Of a stretch of DNA of 64,000 nucleotides, positions 11,297-22,209 are shown in pieces. This DNA is from RPQJ01 sp963744735. Its GTDB lineage: Bacteria; Pseudomonadota; Gammaproteobacteria; Steroidobacterales; Steroidobacteraceae. Under the pieces are notes generated by a model. That model did no database searches and had not been told where the DNA came from. It worked only from the letters and a program-made list of their open reading frames with translations. The DNA lies in contig CAVUVH010000020.1 of NCBI GenBank assembly GCA_963744735.1, forward strand, positions 1-64,000. The letters are read 5' to 3'. The stretch's first letter is position 1. Every line of letters begins with the position of its first letter. The position numbers and the translations under genes are program-made.

Positions 11297-14134
11297 TCAG
11301 CCCGCCGCTGAGTGCCGCCAGATTTCCTCGACCTGGAACCGGCCCGTGGCCGTCAGGTCGGCCGGCGCGTGTTCGCCCCGCAGTTGCGCGCGACGCGCCA
11401 TGAACGCCGACCCGGCGACGACGTCCAGCGTAGTGGAGCGGGCAAACAGGAAGCCCTGGCCCGCCACGCATCCCAGCTCGCGCAGGGTCGCGGCCTGGTC
11501 CTCGCTCTCGATGCCTTCGGCGATGGTCTCCAGGCCCAGTGTCGTGCCCAGCGTCACCACCGCCCGCGCAAGCTCGGGTCCGCCGTCCTGCTCGGTCAGC
11601 CGGCTGACGAACGCGCGGTCGATCTTCAGGATGTCGATCGGGAACCGGTGCAGGTAGGACAGCGACGAGTAGCCCATGCCGAAGTCGTCGATCGCGAGCC
11701 GGACGCCCAGCGCCTTCAGTTCGCGGAAGCGCTCCAGGTTGCCTTCGGTGTTGTGCATGATCGTGCTCTCCGTCAGCTCGATCACGAGGTCGCTGGGTTC
11801 CAGGCCCGAGACCTGCAGCGCATGACGCACGTCCGCAACCAGGTCGCCCTGCTGCAGGTGACGACCCGAAATGTTGACCGCGAGTCGCAGCCCCTTGCCT
11901 GCGGTGATCGAGTCGCTCCACCGGCGCACCTGGCAGCAGGCCTCCACCAGCACGTGGCGTCCGAGCTCGACGATGCGGCCGGATTCCTCGGCGATGGAAA
12001 TGAACGCGCCCGGCAGCACCAGGCCCCGCTCCGGGTGGTTCCAGCGCACCAGGGCTTCGACGCCGAGCAACTCGCGGTTTTCGAGGTCGACCACCGGCTG
12101 GTATTCGACCATGAACTCGTTGCGCAACAGCGCGCGATCGATGTCCTTCTCCAGGCGCAGCCGGTCGTGCAGCTGTTCCAGCATGTACTCCTGGAACAGC
12201 ACGTAGCGCGCCTTGCCGGCGAACTTCGCGTTGTACATGGCGATGTCGGCATTGCGCAGCAACTGCTCGGTATCGTCCCCGCGCTGTGAGCAGGCGACGC
12301 CGATGCTCGCCGAGGCGTCGACCTCGCGACCGTCGAGCAGCAGCGGAAGATTGAAGGCCGCGGTGATCGACTCGGCGATGCGCTCGACGTCCTCCTCGCG
12401 GCCGATGCCCTCGAGCAGCACCGCGAATTCGTCGCCACCGAGGCGGGCGACCGTGTCGGATGGCCGGGTCGCCTTGACCAGTCGTTGCGCCGCCGCCTGC
12501 AGCAGGCGGTCGCCGGCGTCGTGGCCGAGCGAGTCGTTGATGTTCTTGAAGTTGTCGATGTCGAGGAACATCACCGCGACCTGCTGCTGCGAGCGCTGCG
12601 CCAGTGCCAGCGCATGCTGCACGCGGTTCCAGAACAGGCTGCGGTTGGCGAGCAGCGTCAGCGGGTCGTGGAAAGCGAGCTTGCGCAACTGCTCCTCGAG
12701 CGCCTTGCGCTCGCTGACGTCGCGGAAGTTCAGCGCCAGGCCGGCGACCGCCGGATCGTCCATCAGGTTGCTGCCCACGCTCTCGAGCGTGTTGCGGCGA
12801 TCCTCGGACTCGACGGTCACCTCGATCGGCCCGATGACGCGGCCGCGGCTGGCCGCAACCTCGGCCAGGAACGTGGCAACCTGCTCGCGGTCGCCCTCGG
12901 CCCACAGCTGCAGCAGGTCGCGGCCGACGAGGTCGTTGGGGTGAATGCGGAAGGTGCGCTCGGCGGCGGGGGAGGCGAAGCGCACCAGTCCGTTGGCGTC
13001 GGTGATGATGATCACGTCGGCTGCGTTCTTGATCAGCGAGGCATAGCGCGCCTCGACCCGGTCCGCGGCCTTGCGCTCGCGCAGCGCCGCGTCGTCGCGG
13101 AAGATCACGCCCTGGCGCACCATGACCAGCGAGGTGAGGATGAAGATGACGATGGTCATGGCGTTCGCCGGGCTCGCGCCGGAACTGCTCTCGACGTACA
13201 CGAGCATCAGGAACGAGATCATCATCGCCAGGAACGGCAGCCCGTCCATCAGGCCGCCACGGCCCGCATGGTGCGTGTGGCGGCGCGGGCGACGGCCGCG
13301 CAGCTGCTCGCGGGCGGCGGCGCCGAGCCAGATGTAGCAGGAGAGATAGATCGCGTCGGAGATGCCGCCCGGCAGGTAGGTGCCGGAGACCTTCGACATG
13401 GCCCAGACGATGTCGGCGATCGACATCGACGAGAACCCCAGCGTGAGGAAGATCAGGGTGCGGCGCCGGATCGGGCGCCGTCTCGGAGTGCATCAGCAGG
13501 ATGCCGAAGGCCAGCAGCATGATGCAGTTGAGGGCGATGTAGGTCTGCGTCAGCAGGTACTTCAGCATGTCTGGCTCGTGCTGCGCATCGGCCGTCGGCG
13601 CGATCACGCCGAACCAGAAGAACGCGCCGAAACCCAGGGTCAGGATCGTGGCGTCGAGGCTCAGCCGCGCCCAGGGCACCCGTACGGTGGCGGCGCGGAC
13701 GACGGTGAGGGCGGCGGCAAAGACCAGCGGGTAGAAGGCGAGGAAGAACACGTCGCCGATCGACGGAAACGGATCGATGCCGAACAGCCAGTACGTGGAG
13801 TGCAGCAGGTTGCCGACGCTGTAGACCGCGAGTGCGGCGGCGAGCAGCCACCAGGTGCGCTTCGCATCGGGCTGTCGGCCGAGCGCGCTGGCGGCCGCGG
13901 CGGCAAGAATCGCCACGGCGATGCTCGCCGATCGAGTCCGAGTACAGGTTGAAGATCTCGAGCGCGTCGTCCGACCGGGCCGGTATACGCGATGATGAGC
14001 ACCGCGATGGCGATGTAGCCGAAGAGCGCCAGGACAACGGCTTCGGTCCAGCCCGCTGCGGCCGGACTGCGTGATCCAACGACGTCGGTCGTGTCCCTCG
14101 ACGACATATTCCCCGGTGAGCTTCCTGCGCCCAT
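11297..14134 (-). CDS. Membrane PAS-GGDEF-EAL cyclic-di-GMP protein, frameshifted
   Basis: About 945 residues. An N-terminal membrane domain of about eight hydrophobic segments is followed by a PAS domain (YASLIKNAADVIIITDANG), a GGDEF domain and an EAL domain. The cyclase signature RLGGDEF is intact with an RPSD inhibitory site five residues before it. The EAL domain keeps GVEALVRW, ELTES, DDFGMGYSSL, KIDRAF and ETIAEGIE, so synthesis and hydrolysis of cyclic di-GMP both look possible. Three shifts near 13975, 13925 and 13470 disturb only the membrane part. The start is uncertain: ATG at 14134 or 14107, neither with a good ribosome site. Confidence 0.87.
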
Positions 14135-14234
14135 GGCAGTTGTTCTCTGGTCGCCGTATGAAGCCTCAGGGGCTGGAATCAATCCGTGACCGGGCTCCGC
14201 AAATGGCCGGCCCGGGTGTGACGGGGCGCACAGT

Positions 14235-15935
14235 TCAGGGGCCGTGGGCCTGGAACTCCGGGGATCGGAACGTCTCGCGGCCGCCCATGAATGTCGCCAG
14301 CACGCGGGTTTCGAGCAACTGCGCGGGCGTGGCCGCCAGGAGGTCGCGCGACAGGATCACGAAATCGGCGTACTTGCCGGCGGCGATCGTGCCCTTGAGG
14401 TCTTCCTCGAAGCTCGAATAGGCGGCGTCGCGGGTGTAGTGCCGCAGCGCGGCTTCGACGCTGATCCGGTTGGCCGGGTACCAGCCGCCTGCGGGCTTTC
14501 CATCGCGCGTCTGGCGGGTCACGACGGCGTAGATGCCGGCGATCGGATCCATCGTGTACACGGGGTAGTCGCTGCCAAACGCCTGCACCACGCCGGCGTC
14601 GTCGAAGATGCGCGGCGAATACGCGAGCGCCGCCCGCGCGGGGCCGATCAGCGGGGCGTAGTTCTCGAGCGTCGTCGCATCCGGCGTGGCCCCGATCGGC
14701 TGCGTCGAGGCGATCACGCCGAGTTCACGCATCCGCGGCAGGTCGGCCAGTGCAGGCACTTCGACGTGCTCCAGGCGATGGCGGCGATCACGCGGGCCGT
14801 TGACGCGCGCGGCATGCTCATAGGCATCGAGTCCCATGCGGATCGCGCCATCGCCGATCGTGTGCAGCGCCACCTGCAGTCCTGCCTTGTCGTAGGCCGC
14901 GACGGTACGGTTCAGCGCTTCCTGCGACATCATGGGTTGGCCGTTGCCGCCGCCAACGAATGGCTCGAGCATGAAGGCGGTGCCCGCATCGACCGTGCCG
15001 TCGAGGATGGCCTTGGCAAAGCCGTAGTACAGCAATTGCCCGCGCGTGGCATCGCGCATCGCCACGTATCCGGTAAGTTGCTGTGCAGTGACGTTCTCGT
15101 CCAGCGGCACGGACGCGCGGTAACGGACCGGCAGCTTGCCCTCGGCCTGCGCGCGCTCGACCGCCCGGCGTTCATGCTCGGTCAGCCCGACGTCGGTCGC
15201 GTCCTGCAACGAAGTCAGTCCGAGCGATGCGGCCGCGGTCACTTCCGCCAGCAGGAGCTGGTACGTGTCCTCGGCCGATAGTTCGGGCAATCTTCCCGTG
15301 ACCAGCGCGGCGGCGGCCTCCTTCAGCAGTCCGGTGGGTGCGCCGGTCGCATCGCGCACCACCTGGCCGTCGGCCGGATCGGGCGTGTCGCGGTCGACGC
15401 CCGCAAGCTCGAGTGCGCGGCTGTTGGCCAGCGCCTGGTGGCCATCACGATCCCGTATCACGACCGGCCGATCCGGGAAGATCTCATCCAGGTAACGCTT
15501 GTCCGCGACGCGACCGGGAAAGTCGTTGGGCATCCAGCCACGGCCCACGACCCAGCTCTTTGCCGGCAGGGTGCGCGCGTAGTCGAGCAGGCGCTGCTGG
15601 ATCACGGCGACCGAGCCGGCCGCATCGAGCCGCGCGCTGCGTCGCGAGGGCAGGTGCCAGTGCGCATCGATGAAGCCCGGCACGACCCGGCGCCCATCCA
15701 GGTCGACGATGACGGTGTCCGCGGAGGCGAGGCTGCGCACCGCGTCGTCGCTGCCCACGGCGACGAACCGATCGCCCCTGATCGCGAAGGCAGTAGCTTC
15801 CGGCTGCGCGGTGTCACCGGTCCAGACGCGGGCATTGAGATAAACGCTGTCCGGGGCGGCGGCCGCCTGGACCGTCGCGACCAGCAGCGCCAGCACCAGG
15901 CCGGCGCTGCAACTAGACCAGGCTGTGCGGCTCAC
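14235..15935 (-). CDS. YtcJ-like amidohydrolase, exported
   Basis: A 566-residue metal-dependent amidohydrolase of the YtcJ/imidazolonepropionase-like group. It has a signal peptide (AGLVLALLVATVQAAAA), the FIDAHWHL metal site, HTIGDGAI, RLEHVE and the late Asp in FGSDYPVY. The natural substrate is unknown; relatives act on N-substituted or cyclic amides. The GTG at 15935 overlaps the stop of the upstream MFS gene (GTGA), so the two are translationally coupled. The same frame stays open into the MFS gene on this strand, but that extension is a shadow. The frame is intact throughout. Confidence 0.87.
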   Translation of the reverse strand: MSRTAWSSCSAGLVLALLVATVQAAAAPDSVYLNARVWTGDTAQPEATAFAIRGDRFVAVGSDDAVRSLASADTVIVDLDGRRVVPGFIDAHWHLPSRRSARLDAAGSVAVIQQRLLDYARTLPAKSWVVGRGWMPNDFPGRVADKRYLDEIFPDRPVVIRDRDGHQALANSRALELAGVDRDTPDPADGQVVRDATGAPTGLLKEAAAALVTGRLPELSAEDTYQLLLAEVTAAASLGLTSLQDATDVGLTEHERRAVERAQAEGKLPVRYRASVPLDENVTAQQLTGYVAMRDATRGQLLYYGFAKAILDGTVDAGTAFMLEPFVGGGNGQPMMSQEALNRTVAAYDKAGLQVALHTIGDGAIRMGLDAYEHAARVNGPRDRRHRLEHVEVPALADLPRMRELGVIASTQPIGATPDATTLENYAPLIGPARAALAYSPRIFDDAGVVQAFGSDYPVYTMDPIAGIYAVVTRQTRDGKPAGGWYPANRISVEAALRHYTRDAAYSSFEEDLKGTIAAGKYADFVILSRDLLAATPAQLLETRVLATFMGGRETFRSPEFQAHGP

Positions 15936-17242
15936 CTGCGTGCGTCCCCCGGGGCGGCCTGTGCCGCAGCCGCAGGTATACCATGATCGCCGATCGTTGC
16001 GTCCGGCCCCGCACGGCGAAAGAACAGCATCGCCGGCACCAGCGCCAGCAGCGTGAGCGCGGCAGCCGTTGCGAACACCGCGGCGTAGCCGAAGCTGTCC
16101 GTGAACACCCCGCCGACCGTCGCCGCCATGCCCGTGACCAGCACCATCAGCGAGGCCTGCAATGAGTAATCGGTGCCCGGCGTATGCGCGCGGCAGCGGT
16201 CCATCATCAGCGTGAACAGGGCGACCGTGGACAGGCCATCGACGAACTGCTCGAAGTACACGATCGCGCCCAGCACGAGGATGCTCTGCACGCCGGCGAC
16301 CACCCACAGGTAGCCGGCGAGTCCCAGCGCCTGCAGCACGCCGAACGCCAGCAGCGACTGCCGACGGCCCAGCCGCAGCAGGCTTGCGCCGCCGACGAAG
16401 GCGCCGAGCACGCCTGCCGTCGCGCCGGCCACGCCAGTGATCGCGCCAATCTCCGCCAGCGAGTAGCCACTGTCGCGCAGCAGCGGTCCGGTCATGCGCG
16501 AGGCCAGCGAGTCGCCGAACTTGTACAGCGCCAGTGTCAGCAGCCACCAGCCGAGACCTGGCCGCGCCACGAAGCCGCGGAACAGTCGGACGTAGCCGCC
16601 CAGCCCATGCCACTGCGAGTGCGAGGCCTCGCGTTCGGCGGCCGTGCGCGCGTCGTCCATGAACAGCACCGGCACCAGCACCAGCAGCAGCAGGCAGGCG
16701 AGGCCGCCGTAGCTTGCCTGCCAGCCGTAATGCGCCACGAGCCAGAGCAGGCCGCCGCTGCCGAGCACCATGCCCAGCTTGTAGCCGACCACCTGCAGGC
16801 TGTTGCCGATGCCGCGCCATTCCGGTCGCAGCCGGCTGACTGCGTAGCCATCCGTGGCGATGTCCTGCGTGGCCGAGACGACGTTGGCGCAGAACAGGAT
16901 CGCAAGCAGCCAGGGCAGCCGGTCGATCCAGACTTCGAAGTCGCGGGAGGCGACCAGCAGCATCAGCGCCATCGTCAGGCCGTTGAGCCCGAGCAGCCAT
17001 TGCCTGCGCGTGCCGTGACGATCGATCAGCGGTGCCCACAGGAACTTGAGTGCCCACGGCAAGGCGAGCGCGCTGGTGAATCCGATCAGCGACAGCGACA
17101 CGCCCTGGTCGCGCAGCAATGCGGGCAATGCCTTCGCAATCAGGCCAGAGGGCAGGCCCTGCGCGAAGTAGAGCAGGGCGAGCAGCGCGAACAGTCGCCA
17201 CTGGTTGGCCAGGCTTGCCGCACCGGCGCGGCCCTGCGTCAT
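15932..17242 (-). CDS. AmpG-like MFS permease
   Basis: A 436-residue inner-membrane transporter with about twelve membrane segments. It begins RLFALLALLYFAQGLPSGLI and has LIDRHGTRRQWLL in the 2-3 loop and DIATDGYAVSRLRPEWRGIGN, signatures of the AmpG / acetyl-CoA-transporter-like branch of the major facilitator superfamily. AmpG itself carries muropeptides from the periplasm. The coupled amidohydrolase and the peptidase immediately upstream suggest uptake of a peptide or peptidoglycan-like compound, but the substrate is inferred only. The frame is intact. Confidence 0.83.
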   Translation of the reverse strand: MTQGRAGAASLANQWRLFALLALLYFAQGLPSGLIAKALPALLRDQGVSLSLIGFTSALALPWALKFLWAPLIDRHGTRRQWLLGLNGLTMALMLLVASRDFEVWIDRLPWLLAILFCANVVSATQDIATDGYAVSRLRPEWRGIGNSLQVVGYKLGMVLGSGGLLWLVAHYGWQASYGGLACLLLLVLVPVLFMDDARTAAEREASHSQWHGLGGYVRLFRGFVARPGLGWWLLTLALYKFGDSLASRMTGPLLRDSGYSLAEIGAITGVAGATAGVLGAFVGGASLLRLGRRQSLLAFGVLQALGLAGYLWVVAGVQSILVLGAIVYFEQFVDGLSTVALFTLMMDRCRAHTPGTDYSLQASLMVLVTGMAATVGGVFTDSFGYAAVFATAAALTLLALVPAMLFFRRAGPDATIGDHGIPAAAAQAAPGDARR

Positions 17243-17258
17243 GCGGCGGATCCTGCAG

Positions 17259-18275
17259 TCATTCCGGTCGGGCCGGGCTCAGCCGCCACAATTCCGGCAG
17301 GCGCTGCACGACGGCGGCCTGTGCCGCAACGCGCAACTCGAGCTGCGAGCCTGCGAACGCCGGGGTCTCCACCACGATCACCGTGGGCGCCGAGGGCCCT
17401 GGCACGGGTTGCCCGTCGACGAACACCGTGCGGGCGGCCAGCAGTTCGTCGATCGAGCCGTCGCGGATCGGGCGGCCCTGGTCGTCGCGGCTGATCACGC
17501 CGTCGACGATGGTCTCGCCGAAGCGCGTCTTGCCCGATTCACGCAGCGGGATGCCCGCAGCCTGCAGCAGGCGGACGATTTCCGCACCGACCGCACTTCG
17601 ATCGGGCTGCGCACCCTGTGAATAGATGTAACCGCCCGCGGTCGAGAGTTCGTCCTCGTGCAGGTCGATGACCAGCCGCGGCGGGTACTGTTGCGCCAGC
17701 TGCAGCACGTGCCCCGTCAGCGCCAGCGTCTCGGGCCCGGGAGCCTGCGCGGCGCGCGCCCGCGTGCCTGCGTCCAGGTCAGGCAGCAGGTACTCGGCGT
17801 CGCCCACGCTGTACCCGCCACCGGTCTTCCAGTCGCGCTCAGGCGTGTTGGGATACCGCCAGTGGTTGCGATAGGCGCGCGGATTGGCCAGCGGAATCAC
17901 GACCATCGGCACGCCCTGCGCAGCGAGCTTCGCCAGCACCGGCAGGTGGCGCGCGATCGCGTTGGGACCTGCGGGCTCCTCGCCGTGGACCCCGGCCAGC
18001 AGCCAGAGCGCCGGACCCTGTTGCGGCGTGCGCCAGGCCTTGATCACCTCGGCGGATTCGCCCGCGTAGGCGAAGAGGGTGTCCGCATGCCAGCCGTGTT
18101 CGGTTGCGAGCGTGTCGAATCGCGCCATGATCGACGTGAGTGGCAGGCGGCCGTCGGCGACGTACTCGTCCGCCGGCTGTGCAGCGGCCGGCGACCGCAC
18201 ATCGGCCGCGTCGGCGGACAGTCCTGCGGCGAGGACGACGACGAACGCGAGCCACGCCCGGCACAGCCGCCGCAT
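17259..18275 (-). CDS. Exported M14-family zinc carboxypeptidase-like protein
   Basis: A 338-residue protein with a Sec signal peptide (LCRAWLAFVVVLAAGLSADA). Zinc ligands of the M14/AstE-like fold are seen: HGEE in GVHGEEPAGPNA (H-x-x-E) and His in VIDLHEDEL; the catalytic Glu is in TVIVVETPAF. It should release a C-terminal residue or acyl-amino-acid group in the periplasm. The ATG at 18275 shares a base with the stop of the upstream permease (TGATG), so the two are coupled. The frame is intact. The closest subfamily could be MpaA-like murein peptide amidase or succinylglutamate-desuccinylase-like; I cannot tell. Confidence 0.8.
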   Translation of the reverse strand: MRRLCRAWLAFVVVLAAGLSADAADVRSPAAAQPADEYVADGRLPLTSIMARFDTLATEHGWHADTLFAYAGESAEVIKAWRTPQQGPALWLLAGVHGEEPAGPNAIARHLPVLAKLAAQGVPMVVIPLANPRAYRNHWRYPNTPERDWKTGGGYSVGDAEYLLPDLDAGTRARAAQAPGPETLALTGHVLQLAQQYPPRLVIDLHEDELSTAGGYIYSQGAQPDRSAVGAEIVRLLQAAGIPLRESGKTRFGETIVDGVISRDDQGRPIRDGSIDELLAARTVFVDGQPVPGPSAPTVIVVETPAFAGSQLELRVAAQAAVVQRLPELWRLSPARPE

Positions 18276-19590
18276 CAGCGGACCCCTTGCCGCTTCATGT
18301 AGACATACAGCGGCAGCCCGGCCGCGCCGAGCAGCAGCGACCAGGCGAACGGCTCGCGGCCCAGGCCAAAGAACGCGAACAGGCTGTAGGCCGTGCCGAG
18401 CAGGCCGAGCACGAACAGGCTCGCCGGCAGCCTGCGCTCGCCACGGCGGGTCAGCACCACCAGCGCGATGGCGCAGAGCAGGTACAGCGGCAGGTTGGCG
18501 GCGGTCACGACCAGCGACAGGAAAGTGAACGTGTCGACCATCGACTTGCTGTAGTTCATCAGCACCATGCCCGTGGCCAGCACGCCGGTCAGCAGCAGCG
18601 ACACGACCGGCGCACCGCGCGCATTCAGCTTCTGCACCGGGGCCGGCAGGAAGCCGTGGCGGCCCATCGACGCCGTGAGTTCGCTGGCGAGCAGCGTCCA
18701 GCCGTTGAGTGCCCCCAGCCCGCTGATGACGATGAACAGCGACAGCACGCGGCCCTTGCCCTCGCCGACATACTGGTCGAGCAGGTCGGCAAACGGCGCC
18801 GATGACTGGGCCAGTTCGTCCTGCTGCAGCAGCAACAGCGCGATCGAGGAGACCCCGAGGTAGATCGCGGCGGTCAGCAGGGTGCCGAACATGGTCGCGC
18901 GCGGGATCGTGGTCGACGCATCCCGGACGCGTCCGGCCGGCACCGCGGCCGACTCGATGCCGAGCATCGCAAACAGCGCGATGGTCGAGGCCGCGAGCAG
19001 CGCCTCGAACGTGATCGGCGTGGCCGGCACCTGCCGCGTGTAGACGGCGGGCTCGGTCAGCAGCAGCCAGGCGCCCAGGCCGAGCACGAACAGCATCGGC
19101 AGCAGCTTGAGCGCCGTGGTCACGACCTGCACGCGGCCGCCGGCCCGCACGCCCAGCAGGTTGACGATCACGAACAGCCAGAGCAGCGCCACGGCCTGCA
19201 CGGCCGGCGCCACGCCCGCCGAGCGCCGGCAGCACGTTGCCGATGTAGCCGGCGAGGCCGATCGCGATCGCCGCATTGGTGATCCAGCACGAGACCCAGT
19301 AGCACCAGATCGCGAGGAACGCCGGCAGGCTGCCGGTCGTGCGCTCGATGTAGGTGTAGGGGCCGTCCGCCGCCGGGAACTCGCGCGCCAGCTGCGCGAA
19401 CACCCGGGCCAGCAGTGTCATGCCCAGCACGGTGATGCCCCAGCCGAGCATCGCATTGAGGCCGTAGGGCGCGAGCGACGCGGGCAGCACGAAGATGCCG
19501 ATGCCGATGGTGTTGCCGACCACCAGCGCGGTGCACATCCAGAAGCCGAGTTCCTTGCGTGGTGTCCTGGCCCGCTCGCCCGTCCGTCAT
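18275..19590 (-). CDS. APC-superfamily amino acid permease, frameshifted
   Basis: About 438 residues, an inner-membrane amino acid/polyamine antiporter or permease with about twelve membrane segments. The family start KELGFWMCTALVVGNTIGIG and the TM6 region FEALLAASTIALFAMLGIES are clear. Two shifts are seen: near 19565, between the start codon and KELGF, and near 19215 within the third or fourth membrane segment. Both lie between stretches that read perfectly. It is translationally coupled to the M14 peptidase, which suggests uptake or exchange of the amino acid that the peptidase releases. Confidence 0.82.
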
Positions 19591-19669
19591 GCAGTCGCTC
19601 CCCGCGGCATCGAGTCCGGTAAAGTCTGGTCACGGCATCGGCCGGCCGATGAATCCGCGGAGCCCAATC

Positions 19670-20846
19670 ATGCAACGAACCCTGTCCTTCCTGCTTGCCT
19701 GTCTCGTCGCCGGCGACCGCCACGGGCGCGGAGCCGCGCGCGCGCGACCTCGGCGTGCCGTTCGAGGGCACGCCCGGGCCGCTGAACGCGATCACCGACG
19801 TGGCCGGCGTCACGGTCGGGCCAGGTCACGCTGATCGAGGACCTGGCCGACGGGCGCAAGGTCCGCACCGGCGTGACGGCCATCGCTGCCGCGCGGCGCG
19901 GAATCGGTCGGCACCAACGCCTACGGCGGCTGGTTCGCGCTGAACGGCAACGGCGAGATGACCGGGACCGCCTGGCTCGAGGAATCGGGCAGCCTCGAGG
20001 GGCCGATCATGCTGACCAACACCCACAGCGTCGGCGTGGTGCGCGACGCAGTGATCGCCTGGCGCGTGCGCGCCGGCGCGGCCGATGCCGGCGGCTACTG
20101 GTGGTCGCTGCCGGTCGTGGCCGAGACCTGGGACGGCCACCTGAACGACATCAACGGCTTCCACGTCCGGCCCGAGCACGTCGATCCGCGCGCTGGACAG
20201 CGGCCACGTCGCGGCGCCGGTGGCCGAGGGCAACGTCGGCGGCGGCACCGGCATGATCTGCCACGAGTTCAAGTGCGGCATCGGCACGGCCTCGCGCCGC
20301 GTCACGGTCGCGGCCGCCAGCTACACGGTGGGCGTGCTGGTGCAGGCCAACTACGGCCTGCGCGACACGCTTGCGCATCGCCGGCGTGCCCGGTGGGCCA
20401 GGCACTGCGCAACGACCGTGTCTACAGCGAAGCGGCCACGTCGCCGGCCGCCGACACCGGCTCGATCATCATCGTGGTGGCCACCGACGCGCCGCTGCTG
20501 CCGCACCAGCTGAAGCGCATCGCCCGGCGCGCCGCGCTCGGCCTCGGCCGCATGGGCAGCTTCGCCGGCAACGGCTCCGGCGACCTCTTCATCGCCTTCT
20601 CGACCGCCAACGCCGGCGCGCTCGGCGGCGGCAGCCCGCTCGTGCAGTCGACGTCCATCGGCAACGACGCAGCTCGACCCGCTGTTCGAGGCCACGGTGC
20701 AGGCCACCGAGGAGGCCATCGTCAACGCGCTGGTCGCCGCGCGCGACATGCAGGGCAGCGAGGGGCACTACGCCAGGGCGCTGCCGCACGCCGAGCTCGT
20801 GCGGCTGCTGCAGAAGTACGGCCGCCAGGTCCCGGTGCGACGCTGA
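19670..20846 (+). CDS. P1 (S58) family aminopeptidase, DmpA/BapA type, multiply frameshifted
   Basis: An Ntn-type self-cleaving aminopeptidase, about 390 residues with a signal peptide (MQRTLSFLLACLVA). Family members release N-terminal D- or beta-amino acids from small peptides. Clear segments are RARDLGVPFEGTPGPLNAIT, TNTHSVGVVRDA, EGNVGGGTGMICHEFKCGIG and GNGSGDLFIAFSTAN, where the Gly-Ser bond is the autocleavage site and the Ser the nucleophile. About six one-base shifts (near 19715, 19820, 19890, 20190, 20380 and 20670) interrupt the frame. The signature resumes each time, so I read it as one gene with indel errors, though recent decay is not excluded. Convergent with the aminotransferase gene. 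Confidence 0.8.
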
Positions 20847-20852
20847 CCCCGG

Positions 20853-22182
20853 TCAGCTCGCGCCGCCCTGCAGCGCCTCGTCGAGCGCGCGCCGCAGCAG
20901 CACGACGGCTTCGTCCACCTCGGCGGTCGTGACCGACAGCGGCGGCATGAACCGCAGCGTGCTGACACCGCAGGACAGCAGCAGCAGGCCGTTGTGGAAG
21001 CCGCGCGTCACCAGCCGGTCGCACAGCGCGCGCGCGGGCGTCCGCTCGGCATCGTTCTCGATCAGCTCCATGCCGATCATCAGTCCCTTGCCGCGGATTT
21101 CGCCGATGCACGGGTAGTCGCGCGACATCTCGCGCAGGCGCCCCATGAAGTGCTCGCCGACGCGCGCGGCGTTGGCGGCGTACTCCGACTGCACCAGGTC
21201 GAGGGTGGCGATGGCCGCGGCGCAGCTCAGCGGGTTGCCGCCATAGGTGTTGCCGTGCGCGCCACGCTTCCACTGCTCCATCAGCGTGCGCTTGGCGACG
21301 ATCGCGCCGATCGGCAGTCCCGAGCCCAGGCCCTTGGCGCTGGTCATGATGTCGGGCTTGCACGCCCGAGTGCTCGCACGCCCACATCCGGCCGGTGCGG
21401 CCGACGCCCGACTGCACTTCGTCGAAGATGAGCAGGATGCCGTGCTCGTCGCAGAGCGCGCGCAGCCCGGCCAGGAAGCCTGCGGGCGGCCACAGGTAAC
21501 CACCTTCGCCCTGCAGCGGCTCGACCAGGATCGCCGCGACCTCGGAGGCCGGCACGTTGCGTTCGAACAGCATGCGGATGTAGTCGAGCACCGCCTTGCC
21601 CTGGTCGGCGCCGGCAAACAGCGGCCGGTACGGATTGGGGTAGGGCACGTGCGTGACGCCCGGCATCGTCGGCGCGAAGCCCTTCTGCTGCGTGTACTTG
21701 CTCGAGGTGAACGACAGCGAGCCCATGGTGCGGCCGTGGAACGCGCCCAGGAAGCCGATGAATCGCGGCCGTCCGGTCACGTAGCGCGCGAGCTTGATCG
21801 CGCCCTCGACCGACTCGGTGCCGGACTGGCAGAGGAAGCTCATCACCGGCTCGCCCATCGGCGCGACCTCGGCGAGGCGTTCGGTCAGCCGCGTCATGTT
21901 CTCGTGCCAGTAGTCGCTCGACACGTGCAGGAACTGGTCCGCCGCCGCCTTGATCGCGCTGACGACCTTCGGGTGTGCATGACCGGTCGAGCACACGGCA
22001 ATGCCGGCCACGAAGTCCAGGTAGCGGTTGCCGTCGACATCCCAGACTTCCGTGCCGCGGCCGTGCGACATCACGAACGGATAGTCGCGGGGATAGGAGG
22101 GCGCGGCGACGCCGACGTCGCGGGCCAGCATGGCGCGGGCCCTGGGCCCGGGCAGTTCAGTCTTGATGTGGGGATTGGACAT
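20853..22182 (-). CDS. Class III PLP aminotransferase (GABA/ornithine type), one frameshift
   Basis: About 443 residues. It carries the class III features GTEVWDVDGNRYLDFVAGIA, GTESVEGAIKLAR, the FDEVQSGVGRTG motif and the PLP lysine in TSAKGLGSGLPIGA. It should move an amino group from an omega- or beta-position amine to a keto acid. A single shift near 21365 separates HSGVQ from KPDIMTSAKG. It is the last gene of a four-gene run (aminotransferase, ALDH, CoA-transferase, aminotransferase) on this strand. The acetylornithine, GABA and beta-alanine subgroups are not separable here. Confidence 0.88.
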
Positions 22183-22209
22183 GGTGGGCTCCTGGAGTGG
22201 GTGCCCGCT

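Noticed and set aside
11061..13916. A 951-codon minus-strand frame across the GGDEF-EAL gene
   Set aside because: Only its N-terminal part is the true membrane domain; after the shift near 13470 it is the wrong frame, without domain signature.
14235..17201. A 988-codon minus-strand open frame that seems to fuse a membrane protein to the amidohydrolase
   Set aside because: The first ~420 codons are the shifted frame of the MFS gene. Real starts and stops overlap as GTGA at 15932-15935.
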